Assembly (NCBI GenBank): GCA_018823835.1
Contig: JAHJHT010000009.1
Coordinates: 1 to 64,000, forward strand
From: Alphaproteobacteria bacterium
Lineage (GTDB): Bacteria; Pseudomonadota; Alphaproteobacteria; Rhizobiales; Rhizobiaceae
Direction: 5' to 3'
DNA: 64,000 bases
Below are positions 63,461-64,000 of the stretch, piece after piece; position 1 is the stretch's first letter, and every line of letters starts with the position of its first letter. The notes under the pieces were generated by a model. The model ran no database searches. It was not told where the DNA came from and saw only the letters and a program-made list of their open reading frames with translations. A program made the position numbers and the translations under genes.

Positions 63461-64000
63461 ATGAAGCCCGCCATGAGCGACACAAGCGAACGCCCCCGCC
63501 GCTGGATCGACCTTGCCAACCCGACGAGATTCGTCGCGCTGGCCGACCGCATCGTGCCGTGGATGGCCGCCGTGTCGGCGCTGCTGCTCGCGGCCGGGCT
63601 CTATCTTGGCTTCGCGGCACCGGAAGACTTCCAGCAGGGCACGACGGTGCGCATCATGTACATCCACGTGCCCTTCGCGTGGCTGGCCATGATGTGCTAC
63701 TCGCTGATGGCGCTGTCGGCGCTCGGCACGCTGGTCTGGCGCCATCCGCTGGCCGACGTGGCGCTGAAATCCGCGGCCCCGATAGGCGCCGTGTTCACCG
63801 CCCTGGCGCTCGCCACCGGCTCGATCTGGGGCAAGCCGATGTGGGGCACCTGGTGGGTGTGGGACGCCCGGCTGACCTCGGTCTTCGTGCTGTTCTTGAT
63901 GTATCTCGGCATCCTGGCGCTGACGCGCGCCATTGACGACCCGGCGAAATCGGCACGCGCGGCGGCGATCATCACGCTGGTCGGCTTCATCAACATCCCG
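63461..64000 (+). CDS. ccmC: Heme exporter protein CcmC, 3' end missing
   Basis: This is the first 180 residues of CcmC, an inner-membrane heme-handling protein of cytochrome c maturation. It passes heme to the chaperone CcmE. The tryptophan-rich heme motif WGTWWVWDARLTS is present, with five membrane helices in view and a VPFAW segment in the expected periplasmic loop. The ATG at 63461 has AAGG 6 nt upstream; ATG 63473 is also in frame. The frame runs off the right edge. Confidence 0.93.
   Translation, partial: MKPAMSDTSERPRRWIDLANPTRFVALADRIVPWMAAVSALLLAAGLYLGFAAPEDFQQGTTVRIMYIHVPFAWLAMMCYSLMALSALGTLVWRHPLADVALKSAAPIGAVFTALALATGSIWGKPMWGTWWVWDARLTSVFVLFLMYLGILALTRAIDDPAKSARAAAIITLVGFINIP

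Overview
The window is chromosomal DNA of a GC-rich alphaproteobacterium, most likely a member of the Rhizobiales near Mesorhizobium/Aminobacter. The pointers are a full-length cyclic beta-1,2-glucan synthase and exporter pair (ndvB, ndvA), a BA14K-type protein, a DUF930 protein, a SitABCD Mn/Fe importer with a TTGCAA-type operator, a complete hut pathway, and intergenic palindromes of the kind common in rhizobia. I saw no rRNA, tRNA, CRISPR array, transposase or phage gene.

Layout. 1-6.4 kb: the 3' part of a giant VCBS/RTX adhesin (open at the left edge), then a periplasmic L,D-transpeptidase-like protein with no cysteine. 6.4-13.4 kb: an eight-gene minus-strand operon for a molybdenum hydroxylase (FAD, 2Fe-2S and a molybdopterin subunit split over two genes), with an EthD-like protein, CoxD/CoxE-like maturation proteins and an amidohydrolase; a divergent FCD-type GntR regulator follows. 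14.3-15.3 kb: a copper pair (PCuAC chaperone, DUF2946). 15.4-22.1 kb: a transglutaminase / circularly permuted ATP-grasp / alpha-E / DUF2126 cluster. 22.3-29.1 kb: hutF divergent from hutI-hutH-hutG-hutU around a perfect 16-bp palindrome. 29.2-36.1 kb: a region of small secreted or poorly characterised genes (HNH nuclease, BA14K, TolA-like DUF930, Tat-exported hydrolase) with a 72-bp direct repeat. 36.2-40.3 kb: a CsgG/HfaB-type surface-protein module with two secreted repeat-bearing proteins, a further secreted protein and a LuxR-type regulator with a degenerate receiver. 40.9-44.3 kb: an NMT1/TauA-type ABC importer translationally overlapped by hutC. 45.3-47.8 kb: an 815-residue fusion of glycosyltransferase, 2OG-Fe(II) dioxygenase and two cupins. 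47.8-51.4 kb: sitABCD. 51.7 kb: hutD. 52.8-63.4 kb: ndvB and ndvA. The right edge cuts ccmC.

How it works together. Histidine would be degraded by HutH, HutU, HutI, HutF and HutG to glutamate. HutC sits 14 kb away with the ABC importer, and the two promoters share the half-site pattern TGTnTAnACA, so they may form one regulon. Several parts of the window concern the cell surface: the RTX adhesin, the HfaB-like module, the glycosyltransferase fusion and the cyclic glucan genes. The candidates most likely to be new are the HfaB-like surface module (36.2-40.3 kb), the glycosyltransferase-dioxygenase-bicupin fusion, and the split molybdenum-hydroxylase operon of unknown substrate. All identifications come from reading motifs; no database search was possible.
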